Shown here in pieces: positions 43,762-53,746 of a DNA stretch of 64,000 nt (its first letter is position 1; every line of letters begins with the position of its first letter). Source of the stretch: Treponema sp. (GTDB lineage Bacteria; Spirochaetota; Spirochaetia; Treponematales; Treponemataceae); NCBI GenBank assembly GCA_017619795.1, contig JAFZRP010000114.1:1-64000 (forward strand). Direction: 5' to 3'. Position numbers and translations under genes: made by a program. The notes under the pieces were generated by a model. The model worked only from the letters and a program-made list of their open reading frames with translations. It was not told where the DNA came from and made no database searches.

Positions 43762-45741
43762 ATGGCAAAATACGAGTTTCAAACAGAAGTAAATCAGCTT
43801 CTTAAACTTATTATTCATTCACTTTATTCAAACAAAGATATTTTCCTGAGGGAAATTGTTTCTAATGGTTCCGATGCGCTTGATAAGCTTAAATATCTGA
43901 CTGTTTCGGACGAGGCTTACAAAGGCATTAAGTTTGAGCCGCGAATCGACATCACTTTTGACGAAAACACAAGCGTTCTTGCCGTTCAGGATTCCGGTAT
44001 TGGTATGACCGACGAGGATTTGACAAACAACCTTGGTACAATTGCACGCTCCGGCACAAAGGCATTTATGGAGCAGCTCACAGCAGAAGCTTCTAAAAAC
44101 TCTGCACTTATCGGTCAGTTTGGTGTTGGTTTTTATTCTGCATTTATGGCAGCCAGCAAAATCGATGTTTATACACGTAAAGCAGCCGGCGATGGAAAGC
44201 TCTGGCACTGGAGCTCAGACGGTACTAACTCTTACGAAATAGAAGAGCTTGCCGCTGATTCTGCAACAGCTAAAAAATATGGCTTTGATAATGCTGAGTT
44301 AAGCGGTTCTGTAATTGAAATGCACTTGAACGACGACAGCAAAGAGTTCGCAAGCCGTTGGAAGATTGAAGAGCTTATCAGAAAATATTCAGACCATATC
44401 GCATTCCCAATTTACCTTCACTACGAGCAGAAAAAATATGATGATAAAGGCAATGTAACTGGCAGCGAAAACAAGGTTGATCAGGTAAACAGTGCTTCTG
44501 CTTTGTGGAAACGTTCTAAGAGCGAGCTTAAGGAAGAAGATTACAACGAGTTTTATAAAACCTTTGGTCACGACGGACAGGATCCTCTTCATTATATCCA
44601 CACACACGCAGAAGGAACTCAGGAATATACAACACTTTTCTTTGTTCCTCAGACAGCTCCTTTTGATATGTATCAGGCAGATTACAAGAGCGGCCTTAAG
44701 CTTTATGTAAAACGAGTTTTCATTACTGATGATGATAGAGAGCTTTTGCCAAGTTACCTGCGCTTTGTCCGCGGTATTATTGACAGCGAAGATTTACCGC
44801 TCAACGTTAGCCGTGAGATTTTGCAGCAGAACAGAATCCTGGAAACAATTAAATCTGCTTCTGTTAAAAAACTTTTGAGCGAGTTCAAAAAGCTCGGCGA
44901 AGCTGCAGATAAGGCAAAACAGGTTGAAGCAGACAAGCGAACCGACGACGACAAAAAAGCAATTGAAAAGTGGGAAAAGTTTGTAAAGAACTTCAACCGT
45001 CCAATGAAGGAAGGCTTGTACAGCGACTATGCTAACCGCGATGAAATTGCAGAAATTGTTCGCTTTAAGAGCACAGATGCAAGCGGTAATGGAGAAGGCA
45101 ACTACACAAGCTTTGCAGAATATGTTCAGAGAATGAAGCCGGACCAGAAATCAATCTTCTATATCAGCGGCAGCGACGAAAAGAATCTGCGTGCAAATCC
45201 GTTAGTAAAGGCTTACACAGACAAGGGCTTTGAAGTTCTTATTATGGATGATGAGATTGATGATATTGTTATCCCGGGCTTTGGCAAGTATAAGAACGAG
45301 TTTGAGCTTAAGGCTGTAAACCGCAGTGGTTCTGACGAAGATTTGGGCGGCGACAAAGAAGAAGCTAAAAAGAAGGAAGAAGCCTTCAAGCCGGTTGTAG
45401 AAAAAATCAAAAAGGCACTTGGCGAAAAGGTAAAGGAAGTTAAGCTTTCAAAAACCTTGAGCGGCGAAAACCCAAGCTGTATCGTTGTTGACGAAAACGA
45501 CCCAAGCTACCAGATGATTCAGATGATGAAAGCCATGGGCCAGCCAGGACCAGACCTCAAGCCAATCCTTGAAGTAAACGGCGACCACCCAATCGTTGCC
45601 CGCTTAAAGGACACCGACGACGAAGCAGTAATTGCAGACGTTTCTGAGGTTCTTCTTACTCAGGCTTTAATGATTGCCGGAATGGAAATTAAGGAACCAG
45701 CTGAGTTTGTAAAGAGCTTGAATAATTTGTTGAGTAAATAG
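43762..45741 (+). CDS. htpG: chaperone HtpG (Hsp90)
   Basis: A 659-residue Hsp90 chaperone from the ATG at 43762 (GAGG upstream); the frame upstream from 43552 is antisense to the small gene and not supported. The ATP-binding GHKL motifs are complete: SNGSDALDKLKYL, QDSGIGMTDEDL, GTIARSGTKAFM and IGQFGVGFYSAFM. The middle-domain catalytic loop SEDLPLNVSREILQQNRIL and the C-terminal dimerisation region are intact. The linker between N and middle domains is short (about residues 215-235), as in bacteria. Confidence 0.96.
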   Translation: MAKYEFQTEVNQLLKLIIHSLYSNKDIFLREIVSNGSDALDKLKYLTVSDEAYKGIKFEPRIDITFDENTSVLAVQDSGIGMTDEDLTNNLGTIARSGTKAFMEQLTAEASKNSALIGQFGVGFYSAFMAASKIDVYTRKAAGDGKLWHWSSDGTNSYEIEELAADSATAKKYGFDNAELSGSVIEMHLNDDSKEFASRWKIEELIRKYSDHIAFPIYLHYEQKKYDDKGNVTGSENKVDQVNSASALWKRSKSELKEEDYNEFYKTFGHDGQDPLHYIHTHAEGTQEYTTLFFVPQTAPFDMYQADYKSGLKLYVKRVFITDDDRELLPSYLRFVRGIIDSEDLPLNVSREILQQNRILETIKSASVKKLLSEFKKLGEAADKAKQVEADKRTDDDKKAIEKWEKFVKNFNRPMKEGLYSDYANRDEIAEIVRFKSTDASGNGEGNYTSFAEYVQRMKPDQKSIFYISGSDEKNLRANPLVKAYTDKGFEVLIMDDEIDDIVIPGFGKYKNEFELKAVNRSGSDEDLGGDKEEAKKKEEAFKPVVEKIKKALGEKVKEVKLSKTLSGENPSCIVVDENDPSYQMIQMMKAMGQPGPDLKPILEVNGDHPIVARLKDTDDEAVIADVSEVLLTQALMIAGMEIKEPAEFVKSLNNLLSK

Positions 45742-45750
45742 AAAACTATA

Positions 45751-45813
45751 TGTCATCCCGAACGCTACGCCACATTCGCACGCACTTGCTACGAATGTGT
45801 GATTCGGGATCTC
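45751..45813. repeat. dispersed palindrome copy D with inserted inner hairpin
   Basis: TGTCATCCCGAACGC at 45751 pairs with GATTCGGGATCTC at about 45801-45813. Between them lies a second hairpin with arms ACATTCG and CGAATGT. It is the longest of the five family copies. Confidence 0.6.
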
Positions 45814-45837
45814 TGATTTAGTTAGAGTACTTGAATA

Positions 45838-45880
45838 AAAAACGATTACTTGAGATTTAATCCAAGTAATCGTTTTTTTT
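45838..45880. terminator. strong terminator between htpG and cas12a
   Basis: AAACGATTACTTG and CAAGTAATCGTTT form a 13-pair stem followed by a run of T (45872-45880). An A run on the other side allows two-way use. It separates the cas operon from htpG transcription. Confidence 0.9.
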
Positions 45881-46001
45881 TGTACCCTGATTTATTCCTT
45901 GCTACAGGGTATGTGAAATAATAATAAATAAAAGAAGATTATATAAAAATATATGTAAAATTTGATATTCTGTTTTATACTTTTATCATGGAGATTAGAT
46001 T

Positions 46002-49000
46002 ATGAAAACTATTGATTCTTTTTGTGGACAAAACGAGGGTTATTCACGTTCAATAACATTACGAAATAAATTGATTCCAATTGGAGAAACTGAAAAAAAT
46101 ATTAAAGAGTTTTTAGAAAAAGATGTTGAACGATCAGAAGCTTATCCTCAAATAAAGAAATTAATAGATGATATACATAGAGGATTTATAGAAGAGTGTC
46201 TTTCTAATGTTTCTTTTCCATGGGAACCATTATTTGATCAGTTTGAGTTATATCAAAATGAAAAAGAAAAGATAAAAAAGAATGCGAAGAAAAAAGAACT
46301 TATTGTTCTTCAAGTGGCAGCACGAAAACGAATTGTAAAAGCATTTAAAGATAATAAGGATTTTGAAAAGCTTTTTAAGGAAGAATTATTTAAGGAATTA
46401 TTGCCTCAATTAATAAAATCTGCTCCTGTTACAGAAATTGCAGATAAAGAAAAAGCACTTTCTGTTTTTACAAGATTCAGTACATATTTTAATGGTTTTC
46501 ATGAAAATAGGAAAAATATGTATAGTGAAGAGGAAATATCAACAGGAATTGCATATAGAATAGTAAACGAAAATTTTCCAAAGTTTTTTTCGAACATAAA
46601 ACTTTTTGAATATTTAAAAGACAACTTTCCAGAAATTATAAAAGAAACAGAGATTTCATTAAAAGACACATTAAAAGGCAAAAAGCTTTGTGATATTTTT
46701 AAAGTTGAAGCTTTTAATAATGTTTTATCTCAGAGTGGAATAGATTTTTATAATACGATAATTAGTGGTGTTGCTGGTGAAGGTGGCACACAGAAAATTA
46801 AGGGAATGAATGAAATAATCAATCTTGCAAAACAACAACTTCCAAAGGAAGAAAAAGATAAGTTACATGGCAAGATGGTTGTATTATTCAAACAGATTTT
46901 GAGTGATAGAGAGACTGCATCATTTATACCGACTGGATTTGAAAAAAATGAAGAAGTATATGCTTCTATAAAAGAGTTTAACAATATTATTGTAAAAGAT
47001 TCTGTTACAGAAACAAGGAATTTGTTTGCTCTAAATAGTGATATTAAGCTCAATGAAATAATTGTGCCAGCAAAATCTATTACAGCATTTTCTCTAACAA
47101 TATTTGGAAATTGGGTAATTATTTCTGAAGGTTTGTACCTATTGGAAAAAGATAAAATAACTAAAGCTTTATCAGAAAAGCAAGAGGAACAGCTTCATAA
47201 AGACATTGATAAAAAGGACTGTAATCTTGAAGAAATTCAAAGTGCATACGAACGATGGTGTAGCGAGAATGGGGAAATTGTTCGTACATCTGTAAGAAAA
47301 TATTTTAATCTTATTGAGACACAATCAAGTTCATCTGAAAACACATCAACCAAGAAAGAAGTGTGCATTCTTGACGAAATAACAAAGTCTTTTTCTCAAA
47401 TAGATTTTGAAAATGAAAAAGATTTACAGCAGGAAAAAGAAGCGGCAACTCCAATAAAAATATATTTAGATGAAGTACAGAATCTTTATCATCATCTTAA
47501 GCTTGTTGATTATCGTGGAGAAGAACAAAAAGATTCCAATTTCTATTCTAAATTTGATGAAATAATAGAAAAGCTTTCAGAAATTATTTCTATATATAAT
47601 AAGGTTCGCAATTTTGTCACAAAGAAACCAGGAGAAGTAAAAAAGGTAAAGCTTAATTTTGATTGTCCAACTCTTGCTAATGGCTGGGATGAAAATAAAG
47701 AGAAGGATAATGATGCGATTCTTCTTTTAAAAGATGGAAACTATTATTTAGGAATTTATAATCCAAAAAATAAACCAAAATTTGATTTTGAAGAAAGCAA
47801 AGCTTCTGATTGTTATAAAAAAGTTGTATATAAACTTTTACCAGGACCGAATAAAATGCTTCCAAAAGTATTTTTCTCAGCGAAAGGACAGAAAGAGTTT
47901 CTTCCACCAAAAGAATTGCTTTTAGGATACGAAGAAGGTAAGCATAAGAAAGGAGAGAATTTTGATAAGGAATTCATGTATAAACTGATTGATTGGTTTA
48001 AGGATGCAATTAACAGACATGAAGACTGGAAAAAATTTGATTTTAAATTTTCAGATACAAGAAGTTATGAAGATATGAGCGCATTTTATAAAGAAGTCGA
48101 ATTACAGGGATATAAGATTTCTTTTAAAAAGGTATCTACAGAAATCATAAATGAATTTGTAAATAGCAGTAAACTTTTTCTTTTTCAAATTTATAATAAA
48201 GATTTTGCAGTAAAAGCCACTGGAAAAAAGAATCTTCATACTCTTTATTGGGAAAATTTATTTAGTGAAGAAAACCTTAAAGATATTTGCTTCAAACTTA
48301 ATGGAGAAGCAGAACTTTTCTGGCGAAAGGCAAGTTTAATCAAAGAAAAAGTTACGGTTCATAAAAAGAATTCAATTCTTATAAATCGAACAAAAAAAGA
48401 TGGCTCAACAATTCCAGAAAATCTTTATCAGGAAATCTATCAATATAAGAATAATATGATTAGTGATATTTCTGAGAATGCGAAAGATTTACTAAATTCT
48501 GGAAAAGTAATTTGTAAAAAAGCAACACACGATATTACAAAAGATAAACATTTTACAGAAGATGCATATCTTTTTCATTGTCCAATTACAATGAATTTTA
48601 AAGCTCCTGAGATTACAGGTAGAAAGTTTAATGATAAAGTGCTTGAAGCACTTAAAGAAAATCCTGAAATAAAGATTATTGGATTGGATCGTGGTGAAAG
48701 GCATTTGATTTATTTATCTCTAATTAATCAAAAAGGAGAAATTGAATTACAAAAAACTCTGAATCTTGTAGACCAAATTAGAAATGATAAAACTGTACAA
48801 ATTAATTATCAAGAAAAATTAGTTCAAAATGAGGGAGATCGAGATAAAGCTAGAAAGAATTGGCAGACTATAGGAAATATAAAAGAACTTAAAGAAGGCT
48901 ATCTTTCAGCTATAATACATGAAATTGCTACATTGATGATAGAAAACAATGCCATTGTTGTTATGGAAGATTTGAACTTTGGTTTTAAGCATGGAAGATT

Positions 49001-49889
49001 TGCTGTTGAACGACAAGTATATCAAAAGTTTGAAAATATGCTTATTGAAAAATTGAACTATCTTGTATTTAAAGATCGTTCTATAAAAGAACCGGGTGGA
49101 GTTCTTAATGCATATCAGCTCACAGATAAAGCTGCTAATGTTTCTGATGTTTATAAACAATGTGGTTGGCTTTTCTATATTCCTGCAGGATATACTTCAA
49201 AAATAGATCCAAAAACAGGTTTTGCTAATCTATTTGTAACTAAAGGATTAACAAATGTAGAAAAGAAGAAGGATTTCTTTTCAAAGTTTGATTCAATTTA
49301 TTATGATGAAAAAGAAGCTTGTTTTGTTTTTGCTTTTGATTATAGCAAATTTGGTGACAATGCAGACTTTAAGAAAAAATGGGAAGTTTATACGAAAGGT
49401 GAAAGACTTGTTTATAGTAAACAAGAAAGAAAGTCTATTACTGTAAGTCCAACTGAAGAACTTAAAAAAATATTTAATGAGTTTAGTATAAACTGGAATA
49501 ATAGTGAAAGTGTTCTTGACCAAATAAAAACTATTCCTGCTGAAAAATTGAATGCTAAGTTTTTTGATACATTATTACGTGCATTTAATGCTACTTTGCA
49601 AATGCGTAATTCTGTACCAAATTCTTCACGACAGGAAGATGATTATTTAATATCTCCTGTAAAAGCAAGAGATGGAACTTTCTACGATAGTCGCATTGAA
49701 GCTGAAAAGGGAATAGATAAAAATGGCAGGTGGGTTTCTAAATTACCAGTTGATGCCGATGCAAATGGAGCTTATCATATTGCACTTAAAGGATTATATC
49801 TTTTGGAAAACAATTTTAATCGAAACGAAAAAGGAGTTATCCAAAATATTTCTAATGTAGAATGGTTCAAGTTTGCACAGACAAAATAA
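46002..49889 (+). CDS. cas12a: CRISPR-associated nuclease Cas12a
   Basis: A complete 1295-residue Cas12a (Cpf1), usual length 1200-1350. It processes its own crRNA and cuts DNA with one RuvC site. RuvC I: GLDRGERHLIYLSL (Asp896). RuvC II: VVMEDLNFGFKHGRF (Glu989). RuvC III: PVDADANGAYHIALKG (Asp1253). The Nuc-lobe LQMRNS motif holds Arg1202. The crRNA-processing region has VHKKNSILINR and DITKDKHFTEDAYLFHCPIT; the His and the later Lys are kept, and a Lys of other family members is Arg here. The start has GGAG at 45990-45993. The gene is AT-rich compared with its flanks, a sign of transfer. It is first in an operon with cas4, cas1 and cas2. Confidence 0.97.
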   Translation: MKTIDSFCGQNEGYSRSITLRNKLIPIGETEKNIKEFLEKDVERSEAYPQIKKLIDDIHRGFIEECLSNVSFPWEPLFDQFELYQNEKEKIKKNAKKKELIVLQVAARKRIVKAFKDNKDFEKLFKEELFKELLPQLIKSAPVTEIADKEKALSVFTRFSTYFNGFHENRKNMYSEEEISTGIAYRIVNENFPKFFSNIKLFEYLKDNFPEIIKETEISLKDTLKGKKLCDIFKVEAFNNVLSQSGIDFYNTIISGVAGEGGTQKIKGMNEIINLAKQQLPKEEKDKLHGKMVVLFKQILSDRETASFIPTGFEKNEEVYASIKEFNNIIVKDSVTETRNLFALNSDIKLNEIIVPAKSITAFSLTIFGNWVIISEGLYLLEKDKITKALSEKQEEQLHKDIDKKDCNLEEIQSAYERWCSENGEIVRTSVRKYFNLIETQSSSSENTSTKKEVCILDEITKSFSQIDFENEKDLQQEKEAATPIKIYLDEVQNLYHHLKLVDYRGEEQKDSNFYSKFDEIIEKLSEIISIYNKVRNFVTKKPGEVKKVKLNFDCPTLANGWDENKEKDNDAILLLKDGNYYLGIYNPKNKPKFDFEESKASDCYKKVVYKLLPGPNKMLPKVFFSAKGQKEFLPPKELLLGYEEGKHKKGENFDKEFMYKLIDWFKDAINRHEDWKKFDFKFSDTRSYEDMSAFYKEVELQGYKISFKKVSTEIINEFVNSSKLFLFQIYNKDFAVKATGKKNLHTLYWENLFSEENLKDICFKLNGEAELFWRKASLIKEKVTVHKKNSILINRTKKDGSTIPENLYQEIYQYKNNMISDISENAKDLLNSGKVICKKATHDITKDKHFTEDAYLFHCPITMNFKAPEITGRKFNDKVLEALKENPEIKIIGLDRGERHLIYLSLINQKGEIELQKTLNLVDQIRNDKTVQINYQEKLVQNEGDRDKARKNWQTIGNIKELKEGYLSAIIHEIATLMIENNAIVVMEDLNFGFKHGRFAVERQVYQKFENMLIEKLNYLVFKDRSIKEPGGVLNAYQLTDKAANVSDVYKQCGWLFYIPAGYTSKIDPKTGFANLFVTKGLTNVEKKKDFFSKFDSIYYDEKEACFVFAFDYSKFGDNADFKKKWEVYTKGERLVYSKQERKSITVSPTEELKKIFNEFSINWNNSESVLDQIKTIPAEKLNAKFFDTLLRAFNATLQMRNSVPNSSRQEDDYLISPVKARDGTFYDSRIEAEKGIDKNGRWVSKLPVDADANGAYHIALKGLYLLENNFNRNEKGVIQNISNVEWFKFAQTK

Positions 49890-49895
49890 AAGCTT

Positions 49896-50477
49896 ATGGA
49901 ACTTTACCTTAAAATCAGTTATTTTAATGATTTTATATTTTGTCCGCTCTCAATTTATTATCATCAACTGTATGGAGATTTATCGGAACGTTTGTACTAT
50001 GGATCGGCTCAATTAGATGGAAAAGCAGTTCATTCTGCAGTTGATGAAAAACGATATTCTACTCATAAAAATATTTTGCAGAGTCTGGATATTTATTCTG
50101 ATGAATATAATTTGTGTGGAAAAATAGATATATTTGATACAGAGAAAGGTCTTCTGACAGAACGAAAAAAGCATATAGAAACAATTTATAATGGATATAT
50201 TTTTCAATTGTATGCTCAGACCATTTGTTTGCGAGAAATGGGATATACTGTAAAGCAAATCAGATTTTATTCTAGTGATGATAATAAAGTTTATCCTGTT
50301 CTGTTGCCTGAAGAAGATCCTGTGATGTTTAATAAATTTAAAGAAACAAACGAAGCTATGCAAAAATTTGATGTATCATCATATAAGCCACAAACAACAG
50401 AAAAATGTCGGAACTGTATTTACAATGATTTTTGCGATAGACCACTTGCTCCTAAAGCATATCATGGAGGATTTTGA
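49896..50477 (+). CDS. cas4: CRISPR adaptation exonuclease Cas4
   Basis: A 193-residue Cas4 iron-sulfur nuclease that trims new spacers and helps select the PAM. The N-terminal FCPLSIYYHQ gives the first Cys. VHSAVDEKR, CGKIDIFD and LTERKKHIE supply the PD-(D/E)XK core (Asp, Glu and Lys). The C-terminal CRNCIYNDFCD gives the remaining three Cys. Its length is normal. It starts 6 bp after cas12a, with no strong ribosome site, so it is probably translationally coupled. Confidence 0.94.
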   Translation: MELYLKISYFNDFIFCPLSIYYHQLYGDLSERLYYGSAQLDGKAVHSAVDEKRYSTHKNILQSLDIYSDEYNLCGKIDIFDTEKGLLTERKKHIETIYNGYIFQLYAQTICLREMGYTVKQIRFYSSDDNKVYPVLLPEEDPVMFNKFKETNEAMQKFDVSSYKPQTTEKCRNCIYNDFCDRPLAPKAYHGGF

Positions 50478-50488
50478 TGAGGTAGCTT

Positions 50489-51478
50489 ATGATGAGTACG
50501 CGAGATTTTGAGTTTAAGCAGATTGCATTTGTATTTACTGATCAAGGAGAAAAGATTAGTTTTAAGAATGATAATCTTATTATTACTGATTTCGATGGAA
50601 ATATAAAACATCAATCAACCTGTTATAGACTTTTTTTACTGTTTATTTGTGGAGATTATTGTCTTACAACTGGATTACTTGAACGTTCAAAAAAATTCGG
50701 TTTTTCTATTGTTTTTATGACTCCGAATCTTCGTATAACATCAATGCTTTCATCAAAGGCCGAAGGAAATGTATTACTGAGAAAAAAACAATATGATTAT
50801 GATAAAACTGATATAGCGGCTCATATTATTTCAAATAAAATTCATAATCAATGCACTTTGCTTAAAAAGAAACGTAAAAAAACAGATGAAGAAAAAAATA
50901 CAATTTTAAAGCTAACCCAATTTGAAAAGGAAGTTATGAAACCAAATTTATCGGGTCAGGAAATAATGGGAATCGAAGGAATTAGCGCAAAATTATATTT
51001 CAAATCTTTATATGCAGATTATAACTGGGTAAGCAGACAACCTCGTGTAAAAAATGATATGACAAATACACTCATGGATATTGGGTATACAATATTGTTT
51101 AATATAGTTAATGCTTTGTTGGAAATGTATGGATTTGATGTTTATGTTGGGATTTTGCATACTCAATTTTTTCATAGGAAATCACTTGTTTGTGATTTAG
51201 AAGAACCATTTCGTCCAATAGTAGATGCTGCAATCCTAAAAGCAATGAATTTAGGTCAGGTGAGTGAGAAAGATTTTTGGAAAAATCAAAATCAATATAT
51301 CTTACCATGGAAAAATTCTAAGAAATATGTTGGTTTAATATTAGAAGCAATAATGGAATATAAAAATGAAATTTTTATTTTTATTCAATCATATTATCGG
51401 GCATTTATGCGTAGTAAACCAATTGAAGAATATCCTGTGTTTGAGTTAATTGAATCTGAGGAAGAAGAAGGAAATTAA
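50489..51478 (+). CDS. cas1: CRISPR integrase Cas1
   Basis: A 329-residue Cas1, the spacer integrase. The metal site is complete: Glu163 in MGIEGISAKLYF, His224 in GILHTQFFH, and the acidic pair after it in CDLEEPFRP (Asp236, Glu239). The N-terminal beta domain and helical C-terminal domain are full length. GAGG precedes the ATG; a second ATG follows at once (50492). It lies 11 bp after cas4 and its stop overlaps the cas2 start (TAATG). Confidence 0.96.
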   Translation: MMSTRDFEFKQIAFVFTDQGEKISFKNDNLIITDFDGNIKHQSTCYRLFLLFICGDYCLTTGLLERSKKFGFSIVFMTPNLRITSMLSSKAEGNVLLRKKQYDYDKTDIAAHIISNKIHNQCTLLKKKRKKTDEEKNTILKLTQFEKEVMKPNLSGQEIMGIEGISAKLYFKSLYADYNWVSRQPRVKNDMTNTLMDIGYTILFNIVNALLEMYGFDVYVGILHTQFFHRKSLVCDLEEPFRPIVDAAILKAMNLGQVSEKDFWKNQNQYILPWKNSKKYVGLILEAIMEYKNEIFIFIQSYYRAFMRSKPIEEYPVFELIESEEEEGN

Positions 51479-51753
51479 TGCTTTTAATAAGTTATGATAT
51501 TAGTAATGATAAAGTACGGACAAGATTTTCAAAGTATCTTTCAAAGTTTGGATTTCGCTTACAGTATTCTGTTTTCGAAATAAATAATAGTGATACAGTT
51601 TTAAAAAATATTGAAACAGAAATACAAAATACATATATGAAGACCTTTACAGAAGAAGATAGTATTATTATATTTAATTTGTCCGAAACATGTAAAAAAA
51701 CATGTTATGGATATGCCAAAAACGAAGAAAAAGAAGTTTTTGTTATTGGCTAA
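51478..51753 (+). CDS. cas2: CRISPR adaptation protein Cas2
   Basis: A 91-residue Cas2, the structural partner of Cas1. LLISYDISNDKVRTRFSKYL is the family start with the conserved Asp after the first strand. LQYSVFEI follows and the ferredoxin-like fold is complete. It overlaps the cas1 stop by one base. The array leader begins just after it. Confidence 0.94.
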   Translation: MLLISYDISNDKVRTRFSKYLSKFGFRLQYSVFEINNSDTVLKNIETEIQNTYMKTFTEEDSIIIFNLSETCKKTCYGYAKNEEKEVFVIG

Positions 51754-51872
51754 GAAATTGCAAACCCTTAGTCTTACTGGAGAATTTGATGAAAAATATA
51801 CTTTTTTTGTCGATTTTGACTGTATTTAATGCGAAAAACAGTAACAGACAGTACCGTTGTACATTGCGAAGG
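51754..51872 (+). promoter_or_regulatory. CRISPR leader
   Basis: A 119-bp AT-rich stretch between cas2 and the first repeat, in the same orientation as the cas genes. It should hold the array promoter and the Cas1-Cas2 docking region. No clear promoter hexamers were fixed. Confidence 0.7.
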
Positions 51873-53650
51873 GTTTCAAACTAATTAAGAATTTCTACTG
51901 TTGTAGATGATTTTCTTTATGATAGGTTAAGACGTTTCAAACTAATTAAGAATTTCTACTGTTGTAGATTTCAATATCGACTCTATCTTTTTTGCCGTTT
52001 CAAACTAATTAAGAATTTCTACTGTTGTAGATAGATTGCTCCGGCTGATGAAACTTTAGTTTCAAACTAATTAAGAATTTCTACTGTTGTAGATTTAGTT
52101 GTATGTCTTCACTTAACTTTGTTTCAAACTAATTAAGAATTTCTACTGTTGTAGATCCAAGTAATGATGTTGTATTTGAAATGTTTCAAACTAATTAAGA
52201 ATTTCTACTGTTGTAGATAATAACCGATTGCGTTTGTTCCATAGTTTCAAACTAATTAAGAATTTCTACTGTTGTAGATTTTTTGTTAATCATATTAAAC
52301 ACCCCGTTTCAAACTAATTAAGAATTTCTACTGTTGTAGATACAATGCCAAAATGGAATGACCTTAGTTTCAAACTAATTAAGAATTTCTACTGTTGTAG
52401 ATATAATGAGACTCCGCTATCGGTCAAGTTTCAAACTAATTAAGAATTTCTACTGTTGTAGATCTGGAGCCCTCAGCCTAAACAGGAGCGTTTCAAACTA
52501 ATTAAGAATTTCTACTGTTGTAGATATGAATTGCTGGCGGCTGATTTTTCCCGTTTCAAACTAATTAAGAATTTCTACTGTTGTAGATTGAAAGGCGGTT
52601 GCCTCGGCTGCTAACGTTTCAAACTAATTAAGAATTTCTACTGTTGTAGATAAGCCCGGCATTCCAGTCCTCAATGTCGTTTCAAACTAATTAAGAATTT
52701 CTACTGTTGTAGATTCTAACTATCTACATTATACATCAATATGTTTCAAACTAATTAAGAATTTCTACTGTTGTAGATATCAACAACCCAATCCCCATTT
52801 ATATCAGTTTCAAACTAATTAAGAATTTCTACTGTTGTAGATCAATACATAGGAATTGGTCTTGTTTTGTTTCAAACTAATTAAGAATTTCTACTGTTGT
52901 AGATCGTAGGGAAGCTACTTAGCTTTTACTGTTTCAAACTAATTAAGAATTTCTACTGTTGTAGATTTATGTTTCAATCTTGTCATTAATCAGTTTCAAA
53001 CTAATTAAGAATTTCTACTGTTGTAGATATTATCAAATGCAATTAAACCAAACACGTTTCAAACTAATTAAGAATTTCTACTGTTGTAGATTGATTCTGT
53101 CATGCCTCTATTCTTTTGTTTCAAACTAATTAAGAATTTCTACTGTTGTAGATCAGAAAAGCGCGGCTATAATGGATAAGTTTCAAACTAATTAAGAATT
53201 TCTACTGTTGTAGATACAATTCTTTTTTTGTATCCATACAGGAGTTTCAAACTAATTAAGAATTTCTACTGTTGTAGATATTAACGCCTGTTCCTTCTGT
53301 TATAGTTTCAAACTAATTAAGAATTTCTACTGTTGTAGATTCATTTTTAAGAGCAGAAACATAGGGCGTTTCAAACTAATTAAGAATTTCTACTGTTGTA
53401 GATTTATAATCCTGCAACTAGTTCAGAAGGTTTCAAACTAATTAAGAATTTCTACTGTTGTAGATTTAGATGTAATTTACCTATCATACAGTTTCAAACT
53501 AATTAAGAATTTCTACTGTTGTAGATGAAGTGTAGGGAAACAATCTAATATCGTTTCAAACTAATTAAGAATTTCTACTGTTGTAGATGGGACTATTACT
53601 AGTTATGCTGCTACGTTTCAAACTAATTAAGAATTTCTACTGTTGTAGAT
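51873..53650 (+). CRISPR. type V-A CRISPR array, 29 repeats and 28 spacers
   Basis: A 36-bp repeat begins GTTTCAAACTAATTAAG and ends with the Cas12a handle AATTTCTACTGTTGTAGAT, whose TCTAC and GTAGA form the crRNA stem with a TGTT loop. Repeats start at 51873, 51934, 51997, 52059 and so on to 53615; all copies I read appear identical. Spacers are 25-28 bp. The direction is set by the leader next to cas2 and by the handle at the 3' end of each repeat. The absence of repeat decay even at the far end suggests an active or recently amplified array. No spacer source was identified. Confidence 0.97.
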
Positions 53651-53675
53651 ATAGTATACGCAATTCACTTATTTT

Positions 53676-53691
53676 ATTTAGTAGTTGAAAC
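53676..53691 (-). repeat. inverted partial copy of the repeat 5' end after the array
   Basis: On the minus strand GTTTCAACTACTAAAT resembles the repeat start GTTTCAAACTAATTAA with one gap. It is followed on the plus strand by a T-rich run (about 53697-53708). It may pair with the last repeat and help end array transcription; this is weak. Confidence 0.35.
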
Positions 53692-53746
53692 CAATGCTTT
53701 TTTTATTTTAATAACTGTGATAAGATAAAGGGTAAAGGAGGATTCT

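Noticed and set aside
45742..46001. tracrRNA-like anti-repeat near cas12a
   Set aside because: Type V-A does not need one, and no stretch here pairs with the repeat; the strong hairpin is a terminator.
51702..51884. 60-codon frame after cas2
   Set aside because: It overlaps cas2 and runs into the first repeat with no ribosome site; the stretch is the array leader.
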